Part shown: positions 5,977 to 7,879 of the stretch, in pieces
Numbering within the stretch: position 1 is the stretch's first letter
How the letters are laid out: each line of letters begins with the position of its first letter
NCBI GenBank assembly: GCA_945885645.1
Contig: CAMCYV010000061.1
Span: 1-7,879, forward strand
From: Bifidobacterium breve
Lineage (GTDB): Bacteria > Actinomycetota > Actinomycetes > S36-B12
Length of the DNA stretch: 7,879 nt
Direction of reading: 5' to 3'
Notes under the pieces: model-generated
Database searches by the model: none
Told to the model about the DNA's origin: nothing
What the model saw: only the letters and a program-made list of their open reading frames with translations
Translations under genes and position numbers: made by a program

Positions 5977-6461
5977 GATTTAGCGCGCTCCCATGAAAGG
6001 TGAATTTCATCTTCGGCTTCTTTGCGGCCCGTCCAGGTGGCGCCTTCAACTGACTTACCGGGTTCAAGATCCTTGTACACCTCAAAGAAATGTTGGATTT
6101 CGAGGCGGTCGAATTCGGGCACATGGTGAATATCGCGGAGATGCTCCATGCGCGGGTCACCGGCTGGCACGCACAAAACCTTGTCATCGCCGCCCGCTTC
6201 ATCGGTCATCCGGAACATTCCAACGGCACGGCAGGAAATCACCACGCCAGGGAAGGTTGGCTCTTGAACGAGCACGAGGGCATCGAGGGGATCGCCATCA
6301 AGGCCGAGGGTGTTGTCGATGAACCCGTAATCGTGGGGGTAGCGCGTTGAGGTGAAAAGCATGCGATCCAGGCGAATTCGGCCACTTGTATGGTCAACTT
6401 CGTACTTATTGCGGCTTCCGCCGGGGATTTCAATGGTGACGTCAAACACGAGGGGATCCAT
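5970..6461 (-). CDS. ppa: Inorganic pyrophosphatase, family I
   Basis: This soluble cytoplasmic enzyme hydrolyses pyrophosphate to two phosphates and so pulls biosynthetic reactions such as nucleic acid synthesis forward. The 163 residues fit the family. The metal-binding signature DGDPLDALV is at 55-63, with Asp55, Asp57 and Asp60. Other active-site residues can be placed by comparison with E. coli enzyme: Lys19, Glu21, Arg33, Tyr45, Asp87, Asp92 and Lys94. Long stretches resemble remembered mycobacterial Ppa, for example HYGF-like YPHDYGFI, GGDDKVLCVPAGDPR and YKDLEPGK. The ATG at 6459-6461 is chosen because a TAATGT -10 lies 6 nt upstream, giving a leaderless message; a GTG four codons in is an alternative. 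It is convergent with the lipoprotein gene and divergent from the carboxypeptidase gene, so it is probably a single-gene unit. Confidence 0.97.
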   Translation of the reverse strand: MDPLVFDVTIEIPGGSRNKYEVDHTSGRIRLDRMLFTSTRYPHDYGFIDNTLGLDGDPLDALVLVQEPTFPGVVISCRAVGMFRMTDEAGGDDKVLCVPAGDPRMEHLRDIHHVPEFDRLEIQHFFEVYKDLEPGKSVEGATWTGRKEAEDEIHLSWERAKSH

Positions 6462-6467
6462 GGGAGC

Positions 6468-6473
6468 ACATTA
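6468..6473 (-). promoter_or_regulatory. -10 element of a probable leaderless ppa promoter
   Basis: On the minus strand TAATGT (TANNNT type) is followed by 6 nt and then the ppa ATG. Transcription would start at or within a base or two of the start codon. There is no ribosome-binding site between them, which fits a leaderless mRNA, common in actinobacteria. The -35 region (6491-6496) is not recognisable. Confidence 0.5.
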
Positions 6474-6507
6474 CCGGGCAGAGTGATTTCTGGGCGCCGT
6501 GGTGACT

Positions 6508-6513
6508 TACAGT
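6508..6513 (+). promoter_or_regulatory. -10 element of a probable leaderless carboxypeptidase promoter
   Basis: TACAGT (TANNNT type) is followed by 7 nt and then the ATG at 6521, so transcription would start at or next to the start codon. The intervening bases hold no real ribosome-binding site. A clear -35 is not seen. It mirrors the ppa promoter in the same 59-bp divergent gap. Confidence 0.45.
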
Positions 6514-6520
6514 AGGCGTA

Positions 6521-7849
6521 ATGCGCATTTATGGGACGGACTCGGTGCGGCGCCTCGGTGTTGTTGCAGGAACATGTGGCTTGATTTTAGGACTGATTTG
6601 CGTCCCCACGGGCGTTGTGGCGGCGCCGCCGAGTGGCCCGGTACCCAGCATTTATCAACCACTGAGCAGTAGTGCTCCCGCTCCCAGCACCACGGGGTTA
6701 GACCGCTCAATTGGCAAGCTGACCCAAAGCCCGTCGCTGGGGAAATTCTCTATGCTCGTTATTGACCCCGTGAGTGAAAAAGTAATTTTTAGTGATCAAT
6801 TGGATAAAGCACGAATTCCCGCCTCGGTGAACAAGGTACTGACCGCTGCTGCAGCATTAAGTTCACTTGGGCCCAACACTCGTCTGGCTACCCAAACGAA
6901 ACTCAATGGCACAGACCTGTACTTGGTTGGTGGAGGTGACCCGCTGTTGCCGAGAGCAAAGGGCGCGAACTCACTCAAATCCTTGGCCCAAAAAACAATC
7001 AGTGCCTTGACATCAAAAAATCAAAAGAATGTAAAACTTTTTTACGATGACTCACTTTTCACTGGACCGTCTTTGGGGCCAGGTTGGAAAACGAATTTCC
7101 CCAGGGTCGGAGTTGCATCACCTGTATCAGCGCTGAGTGTGGGCGGAGCTCGAGTAAGTCCCGGCTCAGTCGCGCGTGTCTCAAATCCGGCGAAACAAGC
7201 AGCTCAACTATTTTCTCAACGATTAAGACAGGCCGGGATTTCGGTTGCGATTGTCAAACGGGGTGAAACCCCTGCTAGTTCAGTCCAATTGGCGTCGGTG
7301 CTCTCTGAACCGGTCAGCGCAATCGTTGAAGAAATGTTGCGGGAGTCAGACAATGACGTTTCCGAAATTCTCGCGCACCTGGTGGGAGAGAAAACTGTTG
7401 GCGAAGGCAGTTTCGCAGGTGGTGCTCGCGCGACCCAGTTGATTTTGGATCAAAATGGTATTTCAACTAAGAATCTGAGTTTGTTTGATGGTAGCGGGCT
7501 TTCTGAGAAGAACAAGATGACGAGCACGACTGTGGCGCAGGTACTCACTGAAATGGTGCGTGGTGACAAATCTCAATGGGCTGCAATCGCTACTGGCCTT
7601 CCCGTTGCGGGTCGCACGGGGACACTCGAAACACGTTTTGACACGAAGAGAACGCAAGCAGGTGCGGGCGTTGTTCGGGCGAAAACAGGATCACTGACCG
7701 GAGTGTCTTCACTAGCTGGAACCGTTTTGGATAAAAGTGGACGGCTCCTTGTCTTTGTCATGATGGGTAACCAGATTGGATCACTGAGCAGTGCTCGAGA
7801 TTCAATGGATCTCATCGCTGCCAAACTCGCAAAATGCGGATGCCTGTGA
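6521..7849 (+). CDS. dacB: D-alanyl-D-alanine carboxypeptidase/endopeptidase, S13 (PBP4/DacB) family
   Basis: This exported penicillin-binding protein trims or cuts peptidoglycan peptides outside the membrane. The 442 residues start with a signal or anchor segment (hydrophobic core about 12-34, possible cleavage near VVAA at 32-35) and a Pro/Ser-rich linker (36-58). All three active-site motifs are present: SVNK at 102-105 with nucleophile Ser102 and Lys105, SDN at 276-278 and KTG at 388-390. LVGGGDP and YDDSLF are also typical of S13 enzymes. SDN to KTG is 112 residues, as I recall for actinomycete R39, but SVNK to SDN is only 174 against about 249, so the extra domains inserted between the motifs are reduced. 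Its 3' end overlaps the next reading frame. In actinobacteria this gene often precedes tilS, hpt and ftsH. Confidence 0.92.
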   Translation: MRIYGTDSVRRLGVVAGTCGLILGLICVPTGVVAAPPSGPVPSIYQPLSSSAPAPSTTGLDRSIGKLTQSPSLGKFSMLVIDPVSEKVIFSDQLDKARIPASVNKVLTAAAALSSLGPNTRLATQTKLNGTDLYLVGGGDPLLPRAKGANSLKSLAQKTISALTSKNQKNVKLFYDDSLFTGPSLGPGWKTNFPRVGVASPVSALSVGGARVSPGSVARVSNPAKQAAQLFSQRLRQAGISVAIVKRGETPASSVQLASVLSEPVSAIVEEMLRESDNDVSEILAHLVGEKTVGEGSFAGGARATQLILDQNGISTKNLSLFDGSGLSEKNKMTSTTVAQVLTEMVRGDKSQWAAIATGLPVAGRTGTLETRFDTKRTQAGAGVVRAKTGSLTGVSSLAGTVLDKSGRLLVFVMMGNQIGSLSSARDSMDLIAAKLAKCGCL

Positions 7850-7879
7850 CCGTGATCCCATATCCGGACCTCATCCGAA
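7840..7879 (+). CDS. Start of a downstream gene, cut by the window edge (possibly tilS)
   Basis: A frame different from the carboxypeptidase gene stays open from about 7834 to the window end and reads MPVTVIPYPDLIR from ATG 7840. Possible starts are ATG 7834, ATG 7840, GTG 7846 and GTG 7852; the first three overlap the carboxypeptidase gene and imply translational coupling. The visible residues are too few to identify a family. The tRNA(Ile)-lysidine synthase suggestion rests only on the usual actinobacterial order of a PBP4-type gene followed by tilS. Confidence 0.35.
   Translation, partial: MPVTVIPYPDLIR

Overview
The window looks like a stretch of ordinary chromosome from a compact-genome actinobacterium with moderate GC (roughly half; not computed). 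The clues are several GTG starts, actinobacterial-type proteins (the pyrophosphatase closely resembles remembered mycobacterial Ppa), 11-nt direct-repeat PHO boxes of the Streptomyces PhoP type, and TANNNT promoters set so close to ATG codons that leaderless transcripts are likely. The moderate GC and tight spacing would suit an aquatic or streamlined Microbacteriaceae-like lineage, but that placement is inference.

Layout. Positions 1-522 hold the last ten codons of a probable moaC and a complete MoaB/MogA-family gene, both for molybdenum cofactor synthesis. Positions 522-5942 hold a phosphate-uptake locus on the + strand. A PHO-box array and a -10 element precede pstC-pstA-pstB, which are tightly coupled (pstC/pstA overlap by 4 nt, pstA/pstB are 6 nt apart). 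A second PHO-like site and its own leader precede pstS. After pstS comes a lipoprotein that is a diverged PstS paralogue. Positions 5970-6461 hold ppa (inorganic pyrophosphatase) on the - strand, convergent with the lipoprotein gene. Divergent from ppa across a 59-bp gap is a D-Ala-D-Ala carboxypeptidase of the S13/PBP4 family (6521-7849). A further reading frame overlaps its 3' end and runs off the window.

How the genes work together. PstS captures phosphate outside the membrane, PstC and PstA form the channel, and PstB hydrolyses ATP to drive import. The PHO boxes imply induction under phosphate starvation by a PhoP-type regulator. The order pstCAB then pstS, with a separate control region for pstS, would let the binding protein be made in excess of the permease. 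No phoU or phoR/phoP lies in the window. Ppa releases phosphate from pyrophosphate in the cytoplasm, but it is probably adjacent by chance and not part of the regulon.

I see no mobile element, CRISPR array, tRNA, rRNA or phage gene, and no clearly new multi-gene system. The most unusual items are the PstS-like lipoprotein that has lost phosphate-coordinating residues, a canonical PstS with no lipobox, the back-to-back leaderless promoters of ppa and the carboxypeptidase, and that carboxypeptidase's short internal insert.
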